7,465 nucleotides of DNA, from contig VGBY01000048.1 in the NCBI GenBank assembly GCA_016870295.1, forward strand, positions 1-7,465. Reading direction: 5' to 3'. Origin of the DNA: Actinomycetota bacterium. Lineage in GTDB: Bacteria > Actinomycetota > Acidimicrobiia > Acidimicrobiales > Ilumatobacteraceae. Position numbers and translations under genes: made by a program. The notes under the pieces are model-generated. The model was given only the letters and a program-made list of their open reading frames with translations, had not been told where the DNA came from and searched no databases. Below are positions 1 to 6,131 of the stretch, piece after piece; within the stretch, counting starts at the first letter, position 1, and the number at the start of each line of letters is the position of its first letter.

Positions 1-336
1 GTGGCTGTCGGGAAACGCCGGCCACGTTGGCACCGAGGAGGCGAACGTGTGGGCGTCACGCTCACATTGCTCGGGGTGGCTCGTGCGTGATGGCAACCCG
101 AGGCTTTCGGCCATTCGTCGCCACGTCTCGGCGAGTATCACCGGATATGTCCACGTGGGGTTGGCATCCTGCACGTGAGTTTCGTGCGAGGCAAAGAGCG
201 AGAGAATCTGCTGTTCCGTCGGATGCAGCCCGTGTGGCCGTGCCAGTCGCGTTACTACGTCGGTGATCCCGGACTCCCAATCGATGAGCGTGCCGTAACA
301 GTCGAAGCTGAGCAGTCGCACGTCGGAGAGTTTCAT
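1..336 (-). CDS. HAD-superfamily hydrolase, haloacid dehalogenase type II-like (C-terminal part beyond the left edge)
   Basis: This is the first 112 residues of a minus-strand gene with an uninterrupted frame from the ATG at 336-334 to the window edge. Residues 8-21 read LLSFDCYGTLIDWE, the classic HAD motif I. Asp12 is the expected nucleophile, and the DxYGTLxD form is typical of the 2-haloacid dehalogenase-like branch. The following segment (about residues 22-100) is mostly helical and Trp-rich, as expected for the C1 cap domain. The visible end (TWPAFPDSH, 104-112) matches the stretch where these enzymes return to the core with a P-x-x-PDS segment. Motifs II-IV (Thr/Ser, Lys, Asp pair) lie outside the window, so activity cannot be judged. 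Known members hydrolyse C-halogen or phosphate-ester bonds in the cytoplasm; the substrate here is unknown. It lies 33 bases after the deoxyribosyltransferase-like gene and is probably cotranscribed with it. No clear Shine-Dalgarno sequence precedes the start. Confidence 0.86.
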   Translation of the reverse strand, partial: MKLSDVRLLSFDCYGTLIDWESGITDVVTRLARPHGLHPTEQQILSLFASHETHVQDANPTWTYPVILAETWRRMAESLGLPSRTSHPEQCERDAHTFASSVPTWPAFPDSH

Positions 337-369
337 GGAATTACGCAGTCGTTGGATACGCAACCTGGC

Positions 370-807
370 TCACGCCGTCGAGCGCGAGGCCTTCCATGCG
401 ATGAGTGCGGCATCCATCTCGTCGAGCGAGCGCACCAGCACATCAAGTGAGCACTGCATCATCAGATTGACCACTTCGTTTTCAGCCGGAAACCTGGCGC
501 GCCAGTCGGTGAAGATGCCAACGCCATGTTTGCCGCGCGCGAACGCATAGCCAAGTTCCCACGCGGTGCCATCGTCGGTGGTGATGCCGTTGAGGTTGGC
601 GACGATCACATCACAGCGGTCGATGGCCCCTTTGTCATTGCCGAAGATCGTTCGCACGGTCGCGGGCGTCTTCGGGGGATTGTCGCGATGAGGAAGGAAT
701 GTGTCGAACCCGAGTGCCGCGACTCTGGTCTCAACCGTTTCGATGAACCAGCGCTCGCCTTCATCAAAGAGTGGTCCCGCGATGTAGGCGTAGGGCTTCA
801 TGCGCAT
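370..807 (-). CDS. Nucleoside 2-deoxyribosyltransferase-like protein
   Basis: This 145-residue protein has the usual length of the nucleoside 2-deoxyribosyltransferase family (PF05014-type Rossmann-like fold). The N-terminus carries the family signature YIAGPLF (residues 8-14), used for substrate binding. DRCDVIVANLNG (63-74) forms the central strand. DDGTAWELGYAFARGK (78-93) holds the likely catalytic Glu84, the nucleophile that attacks the deoxyribose C1', with Asp78/79 nearby. ENEVVN (109-114) sits where known enzymes receive a substrate-contacting Asn from a neighbouring subunit. Family members swap bases between deoxynucleosides, and some relatives hydrolyse deoxynucleoside monophosphates; sequence alone does not separate these. 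ATG at 807 is taken as the start, with an in-frame ATG at 801 as the alternative. It begins 12 bases after the Fur-family gene and precedes the HAD hydrolase on the same strand, so a three-gene transcript is likely. A nucleotide-salvage or clean-up role is inference. Confidence 0.86.
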   Translation of the reverse strand: MRMKPYAYIAGPLFDEGERWFIETVETRVAALGFDTFLPHRDNPPKTPATVRTIFGNDKGAIDRCDVIVANLNGITTDDGTAWELGYAFARGKHGVGIFTDWRARFPAENEVVNLMMQCSLDVLVRSLDEMDAALIAWKASRSTA

Positions 808-819
808 CTCAAGCCCAAC

Positions 820-1263
820 TCACGCGCAACTTACGCACACGCCGAGAGCGTCGAGCCGGTGACCCGTCAGACGGAACTTGCCGACTTTGGCGGCCTTTTT
901 TAGAGTGGCGTTGAGCGTGCGCTCCGCCTCGTGCGGCACGACGAAATCAGACACGCGACCACACTTCACGCAGATGAGGTGATGATGATGCCCGATGAAG
1001 TACTCGTCAAGTTCGTAGCGGGCGTGATCATCGTGGCCGGCCACGCGTCGCACGATGCCTGCCTGTTCGAGGTCGCCGAGGTTGCGGTAGATCGAACTCT
1101 GCGTGAGACGCCCCCGATGCTTGCGCAGTTCGGGCACGGTTGCGGGCCTCCCGATACCCAGCAACGCTTCGATGAGTTGTCGTCGACCACTCGTGTAAAC
1201 CAGGCCACGTAACCGCAATCGCCGACCAACTTCGGCGTGAATACCTTCGGTTGCCGCAGTCAT
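820..1263 (-). CDS. Fur-family metal-dependent transcriptional regulator
   Basis: This 147-residue protein has full Fur-family architecture. An N-terminal winged helix (about 10-85) contains the recognition helix segment SSIYRNLGDLEQAGIVRRV (56-74), the family's S-x-x-YR-x-L pattern. The dimerisation and metal domain follows. HHHHLICVKC (92-101) joins the His-rich metal site to the first CxxC (Cys98, Cys101). The second CxxC is at the very C-terminus (Cys143, Cys146), giving the Cys4 structural zinc site. Candidate regulatory-metal ligands are Glu84, His92-95, Glu112 and His135. The His found in the hinge helix of many iron-sensing Fur proteins is absent: the segment reads GRPATVPEL (38-46). 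Fur, Zur and PerR specificity therefore cannot be assigned. It heads a minus-strand gene set with the deoxyribosyltransferase-like and HAD genes. It diverges from the SDR/putA set across 57 bases, so it could control either side. The ATG at 1263 is supported by a TANNNT hexamer 7 bases upstream. Confidence 0.93.
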   Translation of the reverse strand: MTAATEGIHAEVGRRLRLRGLVYTSGRRQLIEALLGIGRPATVPELRKHRGRLTQSSIYRNLGDLEQAGIVRRVAGHDDHARYELDEYFIGHHHHLICVKCGRVSDFVVPHEAERTLNATLKKAAKVGKFRLTGHRLDALGVCVSCA

Positions 1264-1270
1264 TGTGACG

Positions 1271-1276
1271 AGCGTA
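1271..1276 (-). promoter_or_regulatory. Putative -10 element of a leaderless promoter for the Fur-family gene
   Basis: Read on the minus strand this is TACGCT, fitting the actinobacterial -10 pattern TANNNT. It is followed by exactly 7 bases (1270-1264) and then the ATG at 1263. In mycobacteria and streptomycetes that spacing places the transcription start at the first base of the start codon. No good -35 box is seen, which is common in such promoters. Confidence 0.4.
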
Positions 1277-1307
1277 CCTTCGCACCATGCTGTGTCGATG
1301 GGTCACC

Positions 1308-1313
1308 TAGCGT
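1308..1313 (+). promoter_or_regulatory. Putative -10 element of a leaderless promoter for the SDR-putA gene set
   Basis: TAGCGT fits TANNNT and is followed by exactly 7 bases (1314-1320) and then the GTG at 1321. The geometry is identical to that of the opposite-strand element upstream of the Fur-family gene. It supports GTG 1321 as the true start rather than the in-frame ATG at 1237. No clear -35 box is visible. Confidence 0.4.
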
Positions 1314-1320
1314 CGCAGGC

Positions 1321-2835
1321 GTGAACACCACCGCGGTTCGTCGTGTGCTGGTGACTGGTGCAACGGGCTATGTCGGGGGTCGTCTCGCGCCGCTGCTGAT
1401 CGATGAGGGGTTCGCCGTGCGGGTTTTGGTGCGCTCTGCTGCCAAGGTGCGCAACACGGCGTGGATCGACCGCGTCGATGTGGTGGAAGGCGATGCACTC
1501 GATGATGCATCGCTCGACACTGCGCTTGGCGACGTCGATGTCGCGTTCTATCTATTGCACTCAATCAGTACGGGTGCGAAGTTCGACGACCTCGAGGCTG
1601 CGATGGCCCGCAAGTTTGCCGAGGCTGCCGCACGGGCCGAGGTGCGGCGCATCGTGTATCTCGGTGGTATCGCCAACGACGACAACCTCAGTAAGCACCT
1701 CGAGTCGCGTCGCTCTGTGGGCAAGGTGCTCGCCAGTACGGGTGTGCCCGTCATCGAGTTGCGCGCGGGCATCATCATCGGGAGTGGCTCGGCGTCGTTT
1801 GAGATGCTGCGCTACCTGACGGAACATCTGCCGGCGATGGTCACACCACGTTGGGTCGACAACCCGACTCAGCCGATTGCCGTCGTCAACATGCTGCACT
1901 TTCTCGTGGCGGCGGCGCGTGCAGCCGATGGCGTACGCGGCGTGTTCGACGTCGGTGGTGCAGAAACCCTCACGTATCGAGAGATGATGGCGCGTTATGC
2001 GCAGATTGCCGGATTGCGACGTCGTCTCATCATGAAGGTGCCATTGCTTACACCGCGTGTGTCAAGCATGTGGGTGGGTCTCGTTACGCCCGTACCCGCG
2101 TCGATCGCGCGACCATTGATTGATTCGCTGATCAACAAGGTGGTGGTCGACCCTTCCAAATCGGTGCTGAATGCACTGCCGGCCCCTGTCGATGGGTTGC
2201 TCACCTTCGATCAAGCCGTGAAGCGTGCCATCGAGCGCACGAACGCACCGACCCGCTGGACGGATGCCTCGCGACCGTGGGTCGCTTGGGATGTCGCCGT
2301 CACCGACCCGGCGTGGACCGGTGGAACACTGTTCGTCGATGAACGTCAGCAGACCACCGTCGCCTCTCGTGACGAGGTGTGGAAAGTGCTCTCGTCACTC
2401 GGCGGCACGACAGGGTGGTACGGGTTCGAATGGTTGTGGCGACTACGTGGCCGCGTCGATTCCGTTTTTGGTGGTGTCGGCATGCGCCGTGGTCGTCGAG
2501 ATCAGCACGTGCTGCGCGTCGGTGATTCACTCGACTTCTGGCGCATCGCCGATGTGCAGGATGGAGAAACGCTGCTGCTGCGGGCCGAGATGCGCCTTCC
2601 TGGCCAGGCGTGGTTGGAGTTCCGGCTGTCAAACATCGTGTCGGCGAGTGGCGGCACGGCAAGCAGCACAGCTAGTAGCACGGCTGGCACGCACGTCGTG
2701 CAGCGCGCCATCTTTCGACCACGCGGATTGGCGGGTCGCCTGTATTGGTGGGTGCTGATTCCATTTCACGCGATCATCTTCCCCGGCATGTTGCGCAATG
2801 CGCTTAAACACGCCGAAAAGCAGGCGGTGGCTTGA
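1321..2835 (+). CDS. SDR/NmrA-type NAD(P)-binding protein with C-terminal DUF2867 domain
   Basis: This 504-residue protein has two parts. The N-terminal Rossmann domain opens with VLVTGATGYVGG (9-20), the TGxxGxxG dinucleotide-binding motif. It continues through a DVDVAFYLLHS strand, an YLGGI strand and an ELRAGIIIGSGS segment, all typical of atypical SDRs such as YbjT. The position of the catalytic YxxxK is changed: the segment reads SRRSVGKVL, with no Tyr, so classical oxidoreductase chemistry is doubtful. From about residue 330 to the end lies a DUF2867-like domain (WYGFEWLWRLRGRVD, then WRIADVQDGETLLLRAEM, ending in an aromatic RLYWWVLIPFHAIIFPGML helix that may touch the membrane). GTG 1321 is preferred over ATG 1237, because the longer form would overlap the Fur gene and add an unrelated 28-residue Cys-rich leader. 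It ends directly against putA, so the two are probably cotranslated. Substrate and role are unknown; nothing in the sequence ties it to proline. Confidence 0.88.
   Translation: MNTTAVRRVLVTGATGYVGGRLAPLLIDEGFAVRVLVRSAAKVRNTAWIDRVDVVEGDALDDASLDTALGDVDVAFYLLHSISTGAKFDDLEAAMARKFAEAAARAEVRRIVYLGGIANDDNLSKHLESRRSVGKVLASTGVPVIELRAGIIIGSGSASFEMLRYLTEHLPAMVTPRWVDNPTQPIAVVNMLHFLVAAARAADGVRGVFDVGGAETLTYREMMARYAQIAGLRRRLIMKVPLLTPRVSSMWVGLVTPVPASIARPLIDSLINKVVVDPSKSVLNALPAPVDGLLTFDQAVKRAIERTNAPTRWTDASRPWVAWDVAVTDPAWTGGTLFVDERQQTTVASRDEVWKVLSSLGGTTGWYGFEWLWRLRGRVDSVFGGVGMRRGRRDQHVLRVGDSLDFWRIADVQDGETLLLRAEMRLPGQAWLEFRLSNIVSASGGTASSTASSTAGTHVVQRAIFRPRGLAGRLYWWVLIPFHAIIFPGMLRNALKHAEKQAVA
2656..2691 (+). repeat. 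Diverged 12-base tandem repeat, three copies, inside the DUF2867 region
   Basis: Copies at 2656-2667, 2668-2679 and 2680-2691 are in frame and encode TASS, TASS and TAGT (SDR residues 446-457). The first two copies encode the same four residues with several synonymous differences. The stretch reads as a flexible Ser/Thr/Ala/Gly loop between two conserved strands, possibly grown by slippage. Confidence 0.65.
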
Positions 2836-2837
2836 GG

Positions 2838-5800
2838 GTGTCAACGGACGCGGTCGCTGAAGAAGTGACTCATCAGGTGATTGACGAGAGTTGTCAACTC
2901 GCCAGCCGGTTGTTGACGACGGCGGAGAATCTGCGCACTCGACGCGACACGGCCACCCGTAGGCGCTTCGCACGACTGCTCGACGATCCCGATGGTCTGG
3001 CCGTCACGATGGCGCTTGCCGATGAGGTGATGCGAACCCCGTCATCGCGTGAAGCTGCACGGATCTTGCGGCGTTCGGCGAAGCTCGCTCGCGCGCGGGG
3101 GCTCGGTGTGATTGATGCGGTTGGTCTGCGTCTGTTGGCGGTCGCGTCAGCGCTTGCAGCGGCACCAGTCATGAACGTGATCGCGCAAACGGTGCGGATG
3201 AGAGCAAATGGCATCATACTTCCTGCCGATGCTCGGCGACTCACCCGGCACATCCGAAGGCGTCGCGATGATCGGGCTCGGCTCAATATCAATGTGCTCG
3301 GTGAAGCGGTGCTCGGTGATAACGAAGCTGACACTCGCTACCGGGCGGTGATGGAGATGATTGCGCGACCCGACGTTGACTACGTGTCGGTCAAGCTCTC
3401 CGCGATCGTCGCCCAGTTGATAACCGTTGATCGTGACGGATCACTCAATCGCATTGCCGAACGTCTGCGGCCGTTGTATCGCGCTGCCATGGGATGCAAC
3501 ACATTCGTCAATCTCGACATGGAGGAATACCGCGACTTGGAGATCACTTTGCGCTCATTCATGTCGATTCTCGATGAGCCGGAGTTCGAGCGCCTCACCG
3601 CCGGCATCGTGTTACAGGCGTATCTCCCAGAAGCACATGAGGCCTTGCAGCGACTCACATCGTGGGCGCGTGCGCGCCATGCACGCAGCGGTGGTGTGAT
3701 CAAGGTGCGACTCGTGAAGGGGGCAAACCTCGCCATGGAGTCAACCGAGGCGGAATTGCATGGTTGGGTCGCAGCACCGTATTCGACAAAGTCCGATGTT
3801 GATGCGAGCTATGTGCGGATGCTCGACAGCGTCGTGAACGAACGAGATGCAGTTGCCGTTCGTGTGGGCGTGGCCAGCCACAACTTGTTCCACTTGGCAT
3901 TCGCATTGACGCTCGCCAAGCGGCGCGGAGTCAGCAGTCAGATCGACATTGAGATGCTCGAGGGCATGGCGAATGCCGAAGCTTTGGCGCTCGCCCGCGA
4001 AGCCGGCTCGGTGATTCTTTATACACCAGTGACCAGTCGGGACGACTTTCCGGCGGCAGTTGCCTACTTGGTTCGGCGCCTCGACGAGAACACGTCAACC
4101 GAGAATTATCTGCGCGCTTCATTCTCGATGCATCCGGGTAACGATGCTTGGCGCCAGCAACAGTTGCGATTCGTCGCCAGCGTGCGTGAGAGTGCAACCA
4201 TCTCGACGACGAGCCGTCGACACGGTCTCGTGCGCACTGATGCGGATGCCGAGTTTGGTCGGTTGAGGTTTGCAAACCAGGGCGATGGAGACCCGACCAA
4301 CATCACGGAGTTGCCGTTCGGTGCGACGATGCAGATTCCGCAGGTCGATGTGGCCACAGCGAATGAGGTCGGCGGCCATGTGGCCACGGCCCGTCGTGCA
4401 CAGGCTGAGTGGGCTGCCGCAGGTGCCACCAAGCGCGCCCAGATTCTGCGGGTTGCCGCGCGAATCATGCAGCAAGAACGACGCGACACCATCGCGCTGA
4501 TGATGCGCGAGGCTGGCAAGACGTTCGCTGAGGCCGATCCAGAGGTCAGCGAAGCAATTGACTTTGCGCGCTTCTATGCGTTGGAAGGCCAACGCGTGTG
4601 CGCGGATCCGACCGCGTCGGCTCTTGGTGTGGTGCTGGTTGTGCCCCCGTGGAATTTTCCCTACGCGATTCCGGCTGGTGGCGTCTGTGCGGCGCTGGCG
4701 ACGGGCAACTCGGTGATTCTCAAACCTGCGCCAGAAACCGTGGCAATCGCGCAACGGCTCGTGCAGCAACTGTGGGCGGCGGGTGTGCCACATGACGTGT
4801 TGCGTTTTGTGCGCACCCACGATGATGAGGTGGGTCGTGGTCTCGTCACCAACACAGGCGTCGATTGCGTGGTGTTGACGGGCGGATACTCCACTGCACG
4901 AGTGTTCCTGGAGTGGCGTCCCGACATGCGGCTGCTTGCCGAGACGAGCGGCAAGAATGCCATCGTCGTCACTGCGAGTGCCGATGTTGATGCAGCGGTG
5001 AAGGACATCGTGCAGTCAGCGTTTGGTCATGCCGGCCAAAAGTGCTCGGCTGCCAGCCTGGCCATCGTTGATGCCGAGGTATTCGATCACTCTTCGTTCC
5101 TGCGCCAGTTGAGGGATGCCGTCGAGAGTCTGCAGGTTGGCTGGGGCGATCAACCGTCGACGAATGTTGGTCCGCTCATCCGCGCACCGGGTGAGGCGCT
5201 TGAGCGGGCACTGCATCACCTTGATGTTGGCGAGTCGTGGTTGGTGCAGCCGCGACAACTTCTTGACGATGCTCGCCTGTACCGACCAGGAGTGCGGCTC
5301 GGAGTGCAACCCGGTTCGTGGTCGCATCACAACGAGTGGTTTGGTCCCGTGCTCGCGGTGATGCGCGCACCGGATCTTGACACTGCGATCGAGTGGCAAA
5401 ACGCCGTCGCATTCGGCCTGACCGCAGGCGTGCACGCGCTCAACGCGCAAGACTGTGAGCGCTGGATCGCGCACGTGCGAGCGGGCAATTTGTACGTGAA
5501 TCGTGGGACGACGGGTGCCGTCGTCAATCGTCAACCATTCGGGGGTTGGCGCAAGAGCAGTGTCGGCCCGACGGCAAAGGCAGGAGGTGTGCACTATGTG
5601 GAGACGCTCATGAATTGGGCCGCCGTCGACACGCATTCCGATGCTCAGGTTTGCATCAACTCCGCCCGAGCGTGGTGGACATCAATCGGGAGCGTCGCAC
5701 GGGACGTCGCGGGTCTCCGCGCCGAGCGCAACTATTGCCGATATGTGCCGTACGACGGTGTCGTTGTAGTCGCAGATCAATCAGTCTCGGCATCGACTCG

Positions 5801-6128
5801 TCGTGTCGTTGATGATGTGAGCCAACTCTTGACCACACCCGTGCATTGGATGACTGCCAGCGAGATCAACGTGACCGAGCTACGGAACATCATCATGCGG
5901 AAGACCATCGAACGCGTGCGATGGTTGAGTTCTGTAACCGTGCCGCATGAGGTGGTGGCACTGTTGGTCGAACTCGGTATCTCGCTTGATCGTCGCGCCC
6001 TTGCGATTAACGGTGGGGTAGAAGCCCCGCGCTGGCTGAAGGAACAAAGCATCGCCATCACCAACCATCGTCACGGAAACATCGGGGCAGGACCACGCGT
6101 AGAGGTGCCCAACAGCCTTAGCGTGTAA
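2838..6128 (+). CDS. putA: Bifunctional proline dehydrogenase / L-glutamate gamma-semialdehyde dehydrogenase (PutA)
   Basis: From GTG 2838 the product is 1096 residues. Residues about 20-440 are the FAD-dependent proline dehydrogenase barrel. Candidate active-site residues match known PutA spacing: Lys186 (SVKLSA), Asp227 (NLDMEEYRDLE), Tyr395 (LYTPV), and Tyr410, Arg413, Arg414 and Glu417 in YLVRRLDEN, the arginine pair that binds the proline carboxylate. After a linker, residues about 480-930 are the NAD-dependent aldehyde dehydrogenase. It has PPWNFP (Asn606), Lys629 in ILKPAPE, Glu702 in AETSGKN, catalytic Cys736 in GQKCSA, Glu833 in NEWFGPVL and the closing PFGGWRKSS. The last 165 or so residues, ending near WLKEQSIAITNHRHGN, resemble the C-terminal ALDH-like domain of longer PutA types. 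No ribbon-helix-helix DNA-binding domain is present, so it should not repress its own gene. The enzyme oxidises proline to P5C and then glutamate, passing electrons to quinone and NAD. An in-frame TTG at 2832, overlapping the SDR stop as TTGA, is an alternative start. Confidence 0.95.
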   Translation: MSTDAVAEEVTHQVIDESCQLASRLLTTAENLRTRRDTATRRRFARLLDDPDGLAVTMALADEVMRTPSSREAARILRRSAKLARARGLGVIDAVGLRLLAVASALAAAPVMNVIAQTVRMRANGIILPADARRLTRHIRRRRDDRARLNINVLGEAVLGDNEADTRYRAVMEMIARPDVDYVSVKLSAIVAQLITVDRDGSLNRIAERLRPLYRAAMGCNTFVNLDMEEYRDLEITLRSFMSILDEPEFERLTAGIVLQAYLPEAHEALQRLTSWARARHARSGGVIKVRLVKGANLAMESTEAELHGWVAAPYSTKSDVDASYVRMLDSVVNERDAVAVRVGVASHNLFHLAFALTLAKRRGVSSQIDIEMLEGMANAEALALAREAGSVILYTPVTSRDDFPAAVAYLVRRLDENTSTENYLRASFSMHPGNDAWRQQQLRFVASVRESATISTTSRRHGLVRTDADAEFGRLRFANQGDGDPTNITELPFGATMQIPQVDVATANEVGGHVATARRAQAEWAAAGATKRAQILRVAARIMQQERRDTIALMMREAGKTFAEADPEVSEAIDFARFYALEGQRVCADPTASALGVVLVVPPWNFPYAIPAGGVCAALATGNSVILKPAPETVAIAQRLVQQLWAAGVPHDVLRFVRTHDDEVGRGLVTNTGVDCVVLTGGYSTARVFLEWRPDMRLLAETSGKNAIVVTASADVDAAVKDIVQSAFGHAGQKCSAASLAIVDAEVFDHSSFLRQLRDAVESLQVGWGDQPSTNVGPLIRAPGEALERALHHLDVGESWLVQPRQLLDDARLYRPGVRLGVQPGSWSHHNEWFGPVLAVMRAPDLDTAIEWQNAVAFGLTAGVHALNAQDCERWIAHVRAGNLYVNRGTTGAVVNRQPFGGWRKSSVGPTAKAGGVHYVETLMNWAAVDTHSDAQVCINSARAWWTSIGSVARDVAGLRAERNYCRYVPYDGVVVVADQSVSASTRRVVDDVSQLLTTPVHWMTASEINVTELRNIIMRKTIERVRWLSSVTVPHEVVALLVELGISLDRRALAINGGVEAPRWLKEQSIAITNHRHGNIGAGPRVEVPNSLSV

Positions 6129-6131
6129 TTG

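Larger units (their letters stand above)
1264..1320. promoter_or_regulatory. Divergent intergenic promoter region
   Basis: These 57 bases separate the Fur-family start (minus) from the SDR start (plus) and must hold promoters for both directions. I see no convincing AT-rich dyad like a classical Fur or Zur box. The only inverted pieces are short: GTGAC at 1265-1269 and GTCAC at 1302-1306, a 5-base arm pair 32 bases apart. Neither side shows a well-placed Shine-Dalgarno sequence. A GAAGG on the minus strand (1277-1281) is 13 bases from the Fur ATG, longer than usual. Confidence 0.6.

Noticed and set aside
27..450. Short plus-strand frames near the left edge.
   Set aside because: They run antisense to the HAD hydrolase, whose motif I and uninterrupted frame on the minus strand explain this region.
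526..903. A plus-strand frame of 125 codons across the deoxyribosyltransferase-like and Fur genes.
   Set aside because: It is antisense to two clearly recognisable proteins and has no family features of its own.
1237..1320. An upstream ATG that would lengthen the SDR/DUF2867 protein by 28 residues.
   Set aside because: The extension overlaps the Fur coding start, is Cys-rich and unlike an SDR N-terminus. GTG 1321 begins just before the Rossmann motif and has a well-placed TANNNT hexamer.
1264..1320. A Fur-box or Zur-box operator in the divergent region.
   Set aside because: No AT-rich inverted repeat is present. The GTGAC/GTCAC arms are too short and too far apart to call an operator.
2832..2837. 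TTG at 2832 as the putA start.
   Set aside because: It is possible because it gives a TTGA overlap with the SDR stop, but GTG at 2838 is a stronger start codon with a G-rich stretch (2823-2830) about 7 bases upstream. The difference is two residues.
4119..5636. Two long minus-strand frames (4119-4820 and 5016-5636) opposite the PutA aldehyde dehydrogenase domain.
   Set aside because: They are shadows of putA: low-complexity basic translations, no start signals, and full overlap with conserved catalytic motifs on the other strand.
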